NCBI GenBank assembly: GCA_963677245.1
Contig: OY781921.1
Span: 4,774,001 to 4,838,000, forward strand
DNA from: Saccharicrinis sp963677245
GTDB taxonomy: Bacteria; Bacteroidota; Bacteroidia; Bacteroidales; Marinilabiliaceae
Direction of reading: 5' to 3'
Length of the DNA: 64,000 nt
The notes below the pieces were generated by a model. The model had not been told where the DNA came from. It saw nothing but the letters and a program-made list of their open reading frames with translations, and did no database searches. The first letter of the stretch is position 1; each line of letters starts with the position of its first letter. Positions 34,701 through 41,859 of this stretch are shown here, in pieces. Made by a program: the position numbers and the translations under genes.

Positions 34701-36201
34701 GAAAGTCAACCTTACCATTAAACATGAGTTGAGCATTGGGGTCGTTCAGATTTAAAACACCATTAAATTTTTTGTTTGAGAGCAAGCCGTTGAGTACAAT
34801 TTTTTCGTATTTGTATCCGTTGATGTCAATAGAATCAACACTTCCCTGAATGTAGGAGTTAAAATTATCTTTCCCTTTTTTATATCCCTGAACTGATACG
34901 TCCATAGTTACCCGGGTCAGGTTTTCATCAGAATGGATGAGTTTCCCAATATTAAAACTTTGGGTATTGATATATCCCGAATAAACTAATTTATCATCTT
35001 CGGTAAGTTTGATGCCAATATCCGTTTTTATATCACCTAGTTTGGTTTTAAATTGACCATATGCAACCAGATTGTCTAAAAATCCGGTAAAGTTCCCGCT
35101 ATATTCTATTTGCCCGATTTCCTGAAACGACTCGGGAAATTCATAACTGTCATTACCTTGTTTTAAGGATAATATCTTGGCAATGTCTACAATGGATGTT
35201 TTAAGATGTTTTACATTCAAGTGTACATATGACTCTTTAAAATTAGGAAGTCCTGAAATATCAAAGTTGGTTAGTAAATTTGTTGATGTACCTGCTATAA
35301 TATTGATATCTCTTCCCTTTAAATCTTCCAGCGTTCCTGAAAAATATCCTCTAAGGTTGATTCTGTCCTGAAGTTTTGGAAAGTTAGGAATAAAAAGCTT
35401 TAGGTCTTTGTGATCCAGCGCCAGTGAGTTTATTTTTAGCTCAATGGGGATCCTGTTAAAATCGGAATTGAAATTTTGTAATGAGTCTGGAGAAACTTTA
35501 AAGGTTCCTATGCTAATAAATGAATGCAGTGTATTTAAACGAAAGTCTGTTAGTTCGATTCTGTTATCACTAATGCGAACATAGCCTTTCATTTTTTTAA
35601 TATTCAAACCAGACTTTTCTTTAAGTGAAAGATTTTTAATATGAAAGAATGTTCGATTCTCCTTTTGACTGATCTTGTCAATATTTAAACTTAGATTTTT
35701 TAGATGAATATCATTAGGGTTGAATATTGAATTGCTATTGTGTGAAGCTTGCTTTTTATAACTAATTTCACTGCTCTTAAGTCTTATATCTTTAACGTTG
35801 TATTGCCATTTACTTTTGCTGGTTTTGTTTTTGAATAAGGAATCAATAATAAAAGAATAATTTGCATTGATATCATTACTAATTAAATGAGCTTTAAGTT
35901 TTGAGGCTGTTAAAGAAGCAAAGTAAATTTGTTTACTGCTAAAATCCAGACTGTCGATTTGTGCATTTATTTTTTGAATATAAAGAAGTGTGTCTTTTTG
36001 ACTGTCTTTAATGAGCAGTCCTTTTAGAACTATCTTTTTTATAGGAGTAAAATATACACTTTCAACAGAAATTTCAGTTCCCAGATCTTTGGAAAGCCTG
36101 TTTGCAATCGACTGCCCGGTATAGTTTTGTACTCCGGGAATCAATACAATGAGATATAATAATACGGGTGATATTATTAATCCCAATAAGGCATAAAACA
36201 A
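31768..36201 (-). CDS. translocation/assembly module TamB (DUF490)-like protein
   Basis: 1477 aa. One N-terminal helix (LLGLIISPVLLYLIVLIPG) anchors a very long beta-rich body of AsmA/TamB type (VESVYFTPIKKIVLKGLLIK near the start; alternating strands throughout). The C-terminal DUF490 domain includes GRGNINIQMNKEGDVSFFGE, LDVKLNKSGSLRAKAYTHS and ISYQEEFDTVGELLRKYWN. TamB-type proteins form a hydrophobic groove bridging inner and outer membrane for lipid or outer-membrane protein transport. The start is uncertain: the frame has no ATG, the first usual start is TTG 36201, yet in-frame codons upstream encode KHKAIKKSYKI, the basic segment expected before the helix. Confidence 0.88.
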   Translation of the reverse strand: MFYALLGLIISPVLLYLIVLIPGVQNYTGQSIANRLSKDLGTEISVESVYFTPIKKIVLKGLLIKDSQKDTLLYIQKINAQIDSLDFSSKQIYFASLTASKLKAHLISNDINANYSFIIDSLFKNKTSKSKWQYNVKDIRLKSSEISYKKQASHNSNSIFNPNDIHLKNLSLNIDKISQKENRTFFHIKNLSLKEKSGLNIKKMKGYVRISDNRIELTDFRLNTLHSFISIGTFKVSPDSLQNFNSDFNRIPIELKINSLALDHKDLKLFIPNFPKLQDRINLRGYFSGTLEDLKGRDINIIAGTSTNLLTNFDISGLPNFKESYVHLNVKHLKTSIVDIAKILSLKQGNDSYEFPESFQEIGQIEYSGNFTGFLDNLVAYGQFKTKLGDIKTDIGIKLTEDDKLVYSGYINTQSFNIGKLIHSDENLTRVTMDVSVQGYKKGKDNFNSYIQGSVDSIDINGYKYEKIVLNGLLSNKKFNGVLNLNDPNAQLMFNGKVDFQNTVPDFDFTASIDNLNLDKLNIAPNLINSKLSVKLNSRLYGNSINTLSGKTVIHDGKIQINENTYPVDSLLIIAQQDSSYKTIDISSDILEGRLSGNYNLNTIPKDIKKTLAQYLPSVFDHFDDFESSNQFDFSLQTKKIEGLTQAIKSNIVVSDSSYINGTFDGNYNYLKLNASLGKMTYNVISGNNIAINLETKDNQISTKIKSDLIYYKQLLPLHHFSIDQECFNDSILLSVNWHDDEKEANKGALFTHTTINKTQLGETFAKIHILPSSVVIADSTWTVQDAEINILPNGLRFNTFRVHHLNQEININGSIYKDLNGKLETHIQNINLEELSSLLNIKRLKLEGLLNGSVYLKNSYLNPIITSNIALRNFRINDEDIGLLRLNSSWDQDEKQVVINSKITRNKIVPLIGSGYYKPSDKNFYFDFELDSLPLGFLNLYTNKVIQNLKGNGSGSLSFSKTSYGIALQGGVKVNDAIFDVDLLQCSYHLKDSVMFTPEKIFFDNMTLTDANGNKGIFEGAIHHRNFYNMDFGLYIHANNMLLMDTKPKDNPLYYGTVYATGDLAVTGSTYDLNLNLNGVTERNTKFYIPMSDKEESLDNNFIRFLNRTEQDINDNSQTSEYKADISNFSLNMGIEVTPDAEVQVIFDPAVGDILKSWGRGNINIQMNKEGDVSFFGEYVAEKGDYLFSLENIVNKRFDINRGGTVIWEGDPYDAIIDLTATYKLKTSIQPLILPSSGQTTENSELNRRVPIHCDLILSKRLSQPNIKFNISAPTLEQSNQNLIDEAISTDEELNRQVLSLLVMNKFYTPNFNASNSSNSGVNSAALANTSEMLSGQLSNWLSQISNDVDVGINYRPEDELSSEQIEVALSTQIFNDRVTLNGNVEYGKYSPTSQSSSNIVGDFDLDVKLNKSGSLRAKAYTHSNDDFSFDSSPTTQGIGISYQEEFDTVGELLRKYWNWITGKAKKEEEVTVKEE

Positions 36202-36341
36202 TATTTTATAGGATTTTTTAATAGCTTTGTGCTTTTAATGGCAAAAATAGGTAAAAAAGACCTTAAATAAACATCTATATTCCGGTGTTTATGTAATATT
36301 GCTTCAAATTTTGTGCAAACATTTATCGTTTAGGTTAAGAG

Positions 36342-37361
36342 ATGAGTATTTATATTTTAGGAATAGAGTCATCATGTGATGATACATCGGCTTCTGTATT
36401 TAAAGACGAAACTATTTTGTCAAATTGTATTGCTAATCAAGAAGTGCATAAAGCATATGGTGGAGTTGTACCGGAATTGGCCTCAAGAGCTCATCAGCAA
36501 AATATAATACCAGTTGTAGATAATGCATTAAAAAAAGCAGGAGTAAAACCTGAACAAATTCATGCCGTAGCGTATACGAGAGGACCTGGTTTAATGGGAT
36601 CATTACTGGTAGGGACATCCTTTGCCAAAGGATTTGCGCTGGCTAATAATATTCCTTTGGTGGATGTAAATCACCTGCATGCACATGTGCTGGCTCACTT
36701 TATTAAAGAACCCGAGGGAGGAATCGAGCATCCACAATTTCCTTTTTTATGCCTCTTAGTTTCCGGGGGGAATAGCCAAATTGTTTTGGTTAAAGATTAT
36801 ATGCATATGGAAGTAGTTGGGCAAACCATTGATGATGCTGCCGGTGAAGCATTTGATAAGTGTGCGAAAGTGATGGGACTACCTTATCCGGGAGGTCCTT
36901 TAATTGATAAATTGGCCAAAGAAGGAAATGCAGAAGCTTTTCAATTTTCAAAACCCAATATTAAAGGCTATGATTATAGCTTTAGTGGGTTGAAAACTTC
37001 TTTTCTTTACTTTTTAAGAGATCAGTTGAAAGAAAATCCACAATTTATAGAAGAAAATAAAGAAGATTTGTGCGCATCTCTACAAAAAACAATTGTAGAT
37101 ATTTTATTGATAAAACTGGAGAAAGCGGCTAAGGATTTAAAAATTAAGCATGTTGCCTTGGCTGGTGGGGTGTCTGCTAACTCTGGTTTAAGAACTGGAT
37201 TGGAAGATTTGGCCATAAAGAAAAAATGGAAAACCTTTATCCCAAAGTTTGCGTATACGACCGACAATGCCGCTATGGTTGCTATAACCGGGTATTATAA
37301 ATATAAGTCAAATCAATTTTCGGAACACAATGAAGCTCCTTATTCAAGGGTGTTTTTTTAA
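36342..37361 (+). CDS. tsaD: tRNA N6-adenosine threonylcarbamoyltransferase
   Basis: 339 aa. It transfers threonylcarbamoyl to A37 of tRNAs that read ANN codons, with TsaB, TsaC and TsaE. The ASKHA fold motifs are clear: ILGIESSCDDTSASVF at the N-terminus, ELASRAHQQNI, TRGPGLMGSLLVG, the metal site VNHLHAHVLAHF (H111, H115), LLVSGGNSQIVLV, GEAFDKCAKVMGLPYPGGP, and AGGVSANSGLR near the end with TDNAAMVA. Length and domain order are normal. It is divergent from tamB. Confidence 0.97.
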   Translation: MSIYILGIESSCDDTSASVFKDETILSNCIANQEVHKAYGGVVPELASRAHQQNIIPVVDNALKKAGVKPEQIHAVAYTRGPGLMGSLLVGTSFAKGFALANNIPLVDVNHLHAHVLAHFIKEPEGGIEHPQFPFLCLLVSGGNSQIVLVKDYMHMEVVGQTIDDAAGEAFDKCAKVMGLPYPGGPLIDKLAKEGNAEAFQFSKPNIKGYDYSFSGLKTSFLYFLRDQLKENPQFIEENKEDLCASLQKTIVDILLIKLEKAAKDLKIKHVALAGGVSANSGLRTGLEDLAIKKKWKTFIPKFAYTTDNAAMVAITGYYKYKSNQFSEHNEAPYSRVFF

Positions 37362-37456
37362 TCAGCTAAATTGATAGATTGCTTGGGTTATTTATATTCT
37401 TAATCAAATAGCGTTAAGGATTTACTAAGCATATAAGGTTTATATACTATTTTTTA

Positions 37457-37464
37457 TATTTTTG
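37457..37464 (+). promoter_or_regulatory. possible Bacteroidetes -7 element before the PqqD-like gene
   Basis: TATTTTTG matches TAnnTTTG exactly and lies 18 bp before the ATG at 37483, which would give a very short leader. No good TTTG -33 element was found at the expected distance, so confidence is low. Confidence 0.3.
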
Positions 37465-37482
37465 TGCAATATTCTTTATGTT

Positions 37483-37773
37483 ATGGATTTATCTCTTATT
37501 TTTGATAAGTGTAACAGTTTTGTAGAAAAGTCCATTGGTGATGAAATGGTTTTAGTACCTTTAAGTAACAATGTGGCAGATATGAATAAGGTTTACACTT
37601 TAAATGAAGTAGGAGCTTTTTTATATAATAACATTGATGGCCACAAAAACATAAAAGAATTAACGAGCGAATTGATTGAAAAATATGATGTTACTGATGA
37701 GGTGGCATTAAAAGATATTAATAGTTTTATTAACGATATGGTTAATAAAGGCGTTTTATTCGAAAAACAATAG
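37483..37773 (+). CDS. PqqD-like (RRE) peptide-recognition protein
   Basis: 96 aa from ATG 37483; a TTG start seven codons earlier is less likely. The PqqD fold is visible: VLVPLSNNVADMNKVYTLNE, then VGAFLYNNIDGHKNIKELTS, ELIEKYDVTDEVALKDINSF and NDMVNKGVLFE. PqqD-like domains (RREs) bind the leader of ribosomally made peptides and hand it to modifying enzymes. It lies 20 bp upstream of a 74-aa peptide gene, the obvious candidate partner. It starts a same-strand cassette with a kinase-like protein, a peptidase and an exporter. Confidence 0.87.
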   Translation: MDLSLIFDKCNSFVEKSIGDEMVLVPLSNNVADMNKVYTLNEVGAFLYNNIDGHKNIKELTSELIEKYDVTDEVALKDINSFINDMVNKGVLFEKQ

Positions 37774-37793
37774 TTTAGAATAAGATTGATTGA

Positions 37794-38018
37794 ATGAAAA
37801 AAAAGGATTTAATAAAAAAAGAATATAATAAGCCGGCTGTTGAAGTTGTGGAGGTTGATCATGAGATTTCGCTGGTGATGATGACAGGGCCACCTTCTGA
37901 TGATGATATTCCAGAATTCGAAGCAGCTAAAGGGGTTGAAAAAGGTCCGATGCAGGCATCATCTCCATCTTCAGTTTTAAATCCTTTTGGAGGATCTTCT
38001 CCTGATTATGATAATTAA
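37794..38018 (+). CDS. 74-aa candidate RiPP precursor peptide
   Basis: 74 aa. The N-terminal half MKKKDLIKKEYNKPAVEVVE, VDHEISLV resembles the leader-like start (K-x-Y-x-x-P-x-x-x-V) of many small Bacteroidetes peptides. The C-terminal half is rich in Gly, Pro, Ser, Asp and short aromatic/acidic endings (GPPSDDDIPEFEAAK, ASSPSSVLNPFGGSSPDYDN) and has no Cys. There is no signal peptide. It lies between the PqqD-like gene and the kinase-like gene (9 bp to the latter). A role as substrate of the cassette is inference from position, size and composition. Confidence 0.65.
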   Translation: MKKKDLIKKEYNKPAVEVVEVDHEISLVMMTGPPSDDDIPEFEAAKGVEKGPMQASSPSSVLNPFGGSSPDYDN

Positions 38019-38027
38019 TGCTGGCGT

Positions 38028-38936
38028 ATGGGGGAGGTTGTTTCTAATTTAATACTCCAAATCGCAGAAATTAATTTTAATTGTTGTTTTTTCTACCCAT
38101 TGGTTCCGAGTAAAAAGGAATCTATCAATAATTACATAAATACAAATCCAGGTGTCGAACCTGATTATACCTTGTTTTATAAAATAATATCTTCTGTAGA
38201 TACAGGTGGTTATGTTTTAATGTTTAAAGGCGAGCCGGAAGAGAATGAATTCTTAAATTACAATTGGCGAGTTTTTAGAAAAGGTGAAGATATTTTAATA
38301 GTTGTAGATTTTCTGGATGCAACAGGGATAAAATCTATAGCTGCTAAATTAAAAAAAGATTCAAATTCTGTAAGCATCGACATCGTTCCTCGCAATACTA
38401 TTTTAAAAGCGGAGTTGGCTGTTGATCCTTTTATTCATCCACTGGGTTCTTTGTTATTGTTTTATTTAATGCAGCAGAAGCAAGGTTTGTTGATTCATGC
38501 ATCAGGAGTAAAGTATAATGATGAATGTTATTTGTTTACTGGTGTTTCCGGTATTGGAAAATCAACAATGGCAAACTTATGGGAGAAAAAAGGAGCTGCG
38601 GTTTTAAATGATGATAGATTGGTCATTCGTCTTCAGGATGAAGTGAAAGTATATAATAACCCAATGCCTTATCAACAAGTTCCTCAAGGAGGAGTATTAA
38701 ATAAAATTTTCTTATTAAAGCAATCATCTACTAATTATATTGTTCCTGTTAAAGGAGTTGTGGCATATTCCAGATTATTGGGTAATTTTATTCAGCAGTT
38801 TTATGATAAAGATATCGTTAAGCGCCATTTAGAATTGATTGAAAAGTTGGTGCAATCGGTTCCTGTTTATGAAGTGGGTTTTACGCCTGATACGGAAATT
38901 GTTGATCAAATTCTACAAATGAAGTCTGGTGAATAA
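38028..38936 (+). CDS. HPr-kinase-like (HprK C-terminal domain) protein
   Basis: 302 aa. The N-terminal 140 residues are not recognised. From about 150 there is an HprK/PEPCK-like P-loop domain: QGLLIHASGVKYNDECYLF, P-loop GVSGIGKST at 172-180, and AAVLNDDRLVIRL with D195/D196, then VVAYSRLLGNFIQQ. Canonical HprK phosphorylates HPr, but no PTS genes are near. HprK homologues in some lasso-peptide clusters (paeninodin type) phosphorylate the C-terminal Ser of the precursor peptide. The adjacent 74-aa peptide has several Ser near its end, so peptide phosphorylation is a reasonable hypothesis. Its stop overlaps the next gene by 8 bp. Confidence 0.8.
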   Translation: MGEVVSNLILQIAEINFNCCFFYPLVPSKKESINNYINTNPGVEPDYTLFYKIISSVDTGGYVLMFKGEPEENEFLNYNWRVFRKGEDILIVVDFLDATGIKSIAAKLKKDSNSVSIDIVPRNTILKAELAVDPFIHPLGSLLLFYLMQQKQGLLIHASGVKYNDECYLFTGVSGIGKSTMANLWEKKGAAVLNDDRLVIRLQDEVKVYNNPMPYQQVPQGGVLNKIFLLKQSSTNYIVPVKGVVAYSRLLGNFIQQFYDKDIVKRHLELIEKLVQSVPVYEVGFTPDTEIVDQILQMKSGE

Positions 38937-39381
38937 GGATAGAAAAAAGGAAATCTTAATAGAAACGATGTCTTCTTTGCTGAATAAGGGCATGGATGTA
39001 AAAGTGCCAGTATATGGACTGAGTATGTTTCCTTTGTATCTGCCTGGAGATGAAGTCAGGTTAATATCAATTGATATTTCTAAAGTGCAAAAAGGTGATG
39101 TGGTTTCATTTGTCAGAAATTCCGGGGTAGTGTTGCATCGGGTAGTTAATGTTAAACCTGCAATTAAAAAAGTTACTACTAAGGGAGATGGATTGATTGA
39201 TAAAGATGAGCAGATTAATTTTTCGGATATTGAAGGGCTTGTGGTGGAACATACGAGGAATGGTAAGGATCTTCATTTTTCGGAAAGGAAAAAGGTAAAG
39301 ACATTCATGGCATTTTTATCTCCAGTTATGGGGTGTGTATTTTATTATACTTCCAGGCTTTGGTATAAGTTAACGAACTGA
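38929..39381 (+). CDS. S24/S26 family signal-peptidase-like protease
   Basis: 150 aa from the GTG at 38929, which overlaps the kinase-like gene by 8 bp; an ATG at 38968 would give 137 aa. The catalytic Ser is S32 in VYGLSMFPLYLPGDEV, followed by KVQKGDVVSF, VVLHRVV and the general base K85 in TTKGDGLIDKDEQ. A C-terminal hydrophobic helix (about 124-142) may anchor it in the membrane. The family includes LexA-type and type I signal peptidases; in this cassette it is a candidate leader peptidase of the 74-aa peptide. Confidence 0.82.
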   Translation: MNKDRKKEILIETMSSLLNKGMDVKVPVYGLSMFPLYLPGDEVRLISIDISKVQKGDVVSFVRNSGVVLHRVVNVKPAIKKVTTKGDGLIDKDEQINFSDIEGLVVEHTRNGKDLHFSERKKVKTFMAFLSPVMGCVFYYTSRLWYKLTN

Positions 39382-39846
39382 TTTCTGATTCTTATAGTGA
39401 AGTTTGTATTTTATTGCTTGTTAAAAAAAGTAACCGGAAAATAACTGTTATGTTTTGTGGGGTATGTTTTTGGTAATGTGTGGGTTGTGAATTTAAGTTT
39501 GTTTTCTAGACGCTTGTTGTGTTGTGTATTTCTGCTAAGATTTGCTGTTTAGGGCATTTCTACTTAATAAATCTACTTCTTTTGCTAGAAATTCAATTGA
39601 AATGAATAGATTTTGACACATATTTCACCATAGTTGGCTATTATGTGATTTTTGTTCGGGTCTTCTTCGCAAAGCTTCGATAGATGTTCGAGTATTGTCC
39701 GTTAAATGTTTGCCAATAAGTTATCGAACAAATGATGTATTTCGAGCAAAGGAGGAGCGAGTGGTATTCGAACATGTACAATTAAATTATCAAAATGTAC
39801 TAGCTCGTATCATCTTTTGCTATCTTGGACGAAAAACAAGATTGGA
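39382..39846. other. 465-bp intergenic region between the peptidase and the exporter
   Basis: No ORF is supported. 39655-39790 contains many CGA/TTCG words: GCAAAGCTTCG at 39669, then TTCGAGCAAAGGAGGAGCGAG and ATTCGAACATGTAC, related in style to the inverted repeats at 6550-6720. The last 60 bp have paired TGTAC words (ACATGTAC, AAAATGTAC). The exporter probably has its own promoter here, but no clear element was seen. Confidence 0.5.
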
Positions 39847-41625
39847 ATGCCTCGCTTAAAAAAAACTAAAATACTTCGCTCTCTTCAGATCGTATGGAAA
39901 AGCTCCCCTAAGTGGGCCTTTATGAATGCTTTAGTCATTCTTGCAAAAGGAGGAATCCCCATGTTGCTTATTTATATTATTCAAATGCTTGTCGATGTTA
40001 TTACTGGAAATAAGCTTTCGTTCGGCTTTCTTGAGATAGACTCTTTGTGGGTGATTTTAATTATTGCCGCTGTTGTGTTTTTGATGCATGGTATTTTGAA
40101 TGCGGTTTCAGGAGTAGTTCGAGAAAAACACTCGCATTATATAGTGGATATCGTTCAGGACTTAATTCATCAAAGAACAACAAGTATAGATTTTGAAAAT
40201 TTTGATGATTATCGTTTTCAGGACATTTATTACAGAGCGGTCAATGAGGCTTCCTATCGACCTTCGCGGATTTATTATGGATTTATAGGCTTAATGCAGA
40301 ATAGTATTACCCTCGCCTTGATCGCAGGCTTATTTGTGACCTTGCATTGGGGCGTGTTGCTTTTGCTTTTGTTTTTTGTAGTTCCGGTTGTTTTTATTCG
40401 CTTGAAATTCTCCAAAAGGATATTTGACTTTAAAAGAAGTCATACAGGAAATGAGCGTTTGGTTAATTATTACAATAATATTCTAACAGCAAAGCAGTTT
40501 GCAAAGGAGTTGAGGATTTTTAATTTATCCTCTATATTTAAAAAGCGTTATGAAAAAGAAAAAGGAGAATTAAGAAATAAGCAATTTTCCTTATTAAAGG
40601 AAAAAACTGTTTATGAACTGGTTATTCAAATATTGACAGCATTAGCTTTAATTGTTATTTTAGGATATATAGCACATGAAACCTTGGATGGCAGGCTAAC
40701 CCAAGGTAAAATGGTGATGTTTTATCTGGCTTTATATAGAGGGTATGGTTTTTTGCAGGATCTTTTGCTTAAGATTTCAAGCCTCTACGAAGATGGTTTG
40801 TTCCTGAAGTACTTTTATGAGTTTATCGATTATAGGGTTATTGAGCATACAAGTATTAAGGAGTATGATTTTCCGGAAAAAATAACAAATGGTATTCAAA
40901 TTGAGAATTTGGATTTTAAGTATCCCAACAGTTCGAGGTATGTTTTTAAAAATTTATCATTAAAGATAGGAGCAGGAGAAACAGTAGCTGTTGTAGGAAA
41001 TAATGGAGCCGGTAAATCAACACTTGTAAAGCTGATCTGTGGTTTGTATGAGCCAAATCATGGAAAGATAAAGGTAGATGGAATAGATTTGTCTTTAATA
41101 AAAAAGTCTTCAATTGCCGAAAATGTCAGTGCTATTTTTCAGGACTTTATGCTTTATAATATTTCTGCAAAGGAAAATATATGGTTGGGTAATATTAAAG
41201 AATCAATAAATAGTGATGAAATAAAGCGTAGCGCTGAAAAAGCCGGGGTACATCAATTGATAGAATCTCTTCCCAATGGATATGGCACTACCTTAGGTAC
41301 CTTATTTAAAGATAGCGAAATGCTGAGCGTGGGCGAGTGGCAGCGCATTGCTTTAGCTCGTTCTTTTTTTAACAATGCACAAATTGTTATGCTGGATGAA
41401 CCAACCAGCTCTTTAGATGCTTATACTGAAGCAACTTTAATCAAAAATTTCGAATCTATCTCAAAAGATAAGACATCTATTGTTGTAAGTCATCGTTTTT
41501 CTACCATACATATGGCAGATCGGGTTATTGTTCTGTCAGATGGAGGAATTGTTGAAGATGGGAAACCTTCTGAATTACTAGAGAAAAAAGGTGTATTTTA
41601 TAAGATGGTGAATTCAGTCAACTAA
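39847..41625 (+). CDS. ABC exporter with fused membrane and ATPase domains
   Basis: 592 aa from ATG 39847 (MPRLKKTKILRSLQIVWKSS); a TTG ten codons earlier is in frame but unlikely. The membrane domain (about 1-320, six hydrophobic segments) is followed by the ATPase: Walker A GNNGAGKST at 384-392, Q-loop IFQDF, signature LSVGEWQR from 493, Walker B IVMLDEP ending at about E518-P519, and H-loop VVSHRFST. There is no N-terminal C39 peptidase domain, so a separate protease would have to cut the leader; the S24/S26 protein upstream could do this. It resembles exporters of lasso peptides and related RiPPs. Confidence 0.87.
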   Translation: MPRLKKTKILRSLQIVWKSSPKWAFMNALVILAKGGIPMLLIYIIQMLVDVITGNKLSFGFLEIDSLWVILIIAAVVFLMHGILNAVSGVVREKHSHYIVDIVQDLIHQRTTSIDFENFDDYRFQDIYYRAVNEASYRPSRIYYGFIGLMQNSITLALIAGLFVTLHWGVLLLLLFFVVPVVFIRLKFSKRIFDFKRSHTGNERLVNYYNNILTAKQFAKELRIFNLSSIFKKRYEKEKGELRNKQFSLLKEKTVYELVIQILTALALIVILGYIAHETLDGRLTQGKMVMFYLALYRGYGFLQDLLLKISSLYEDGLFLKYFYEFIDYRVIEHTSIKEYDFPEKITNGIQIENLDFKYPNSSRYVFKNLSLKIGAGETVAVVGNNGAGKSTLVKLICGLYEPNHGKIKVDGIDLSLIKKSSIAENVSAIFQDFMLYNISAKENIWLGNIKESINSDEIKRSAEKAGVHQLIESLPNGYGTTLGTLFKDSEMLSVGEWQRIALARSFFNNAQIVMLDEPTSSLDAYTEATLIKNFESISKDKTSIVVSHRFSTIHMADRVIVLSDGGIVEDGKPSELLEKKGVFYKMVNSVN

Positions 41626-41859
41626 AAGAGAGTTTATGATTTGCTAGGAGTTATCTGAGACTGATTGAAGAATTCTATTATAGTAGTAATGTATATATTG
41701 AGCTAAATGAATACATTGTTATTTATCCCTTTACTTAAGTTTTTTTGATTTTGTCAAAATAATGTAACTATTTATAAGATTTGCGTACAAATGCCATGTG
41801 TAAGGTTTGTATTGTAATTGATATAACTTGTAGTAAAGTAACAATAAATAATATTTGAT

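Noticed and set aside
37483..41625. Calling the cassette a lasso-peptide cluster
   Set aside because: The transglutaminase-like leader peptidase and the Asn-synthetase-like cyclase are not present in the window near the cassette, so only a general RiPP-like call is made.
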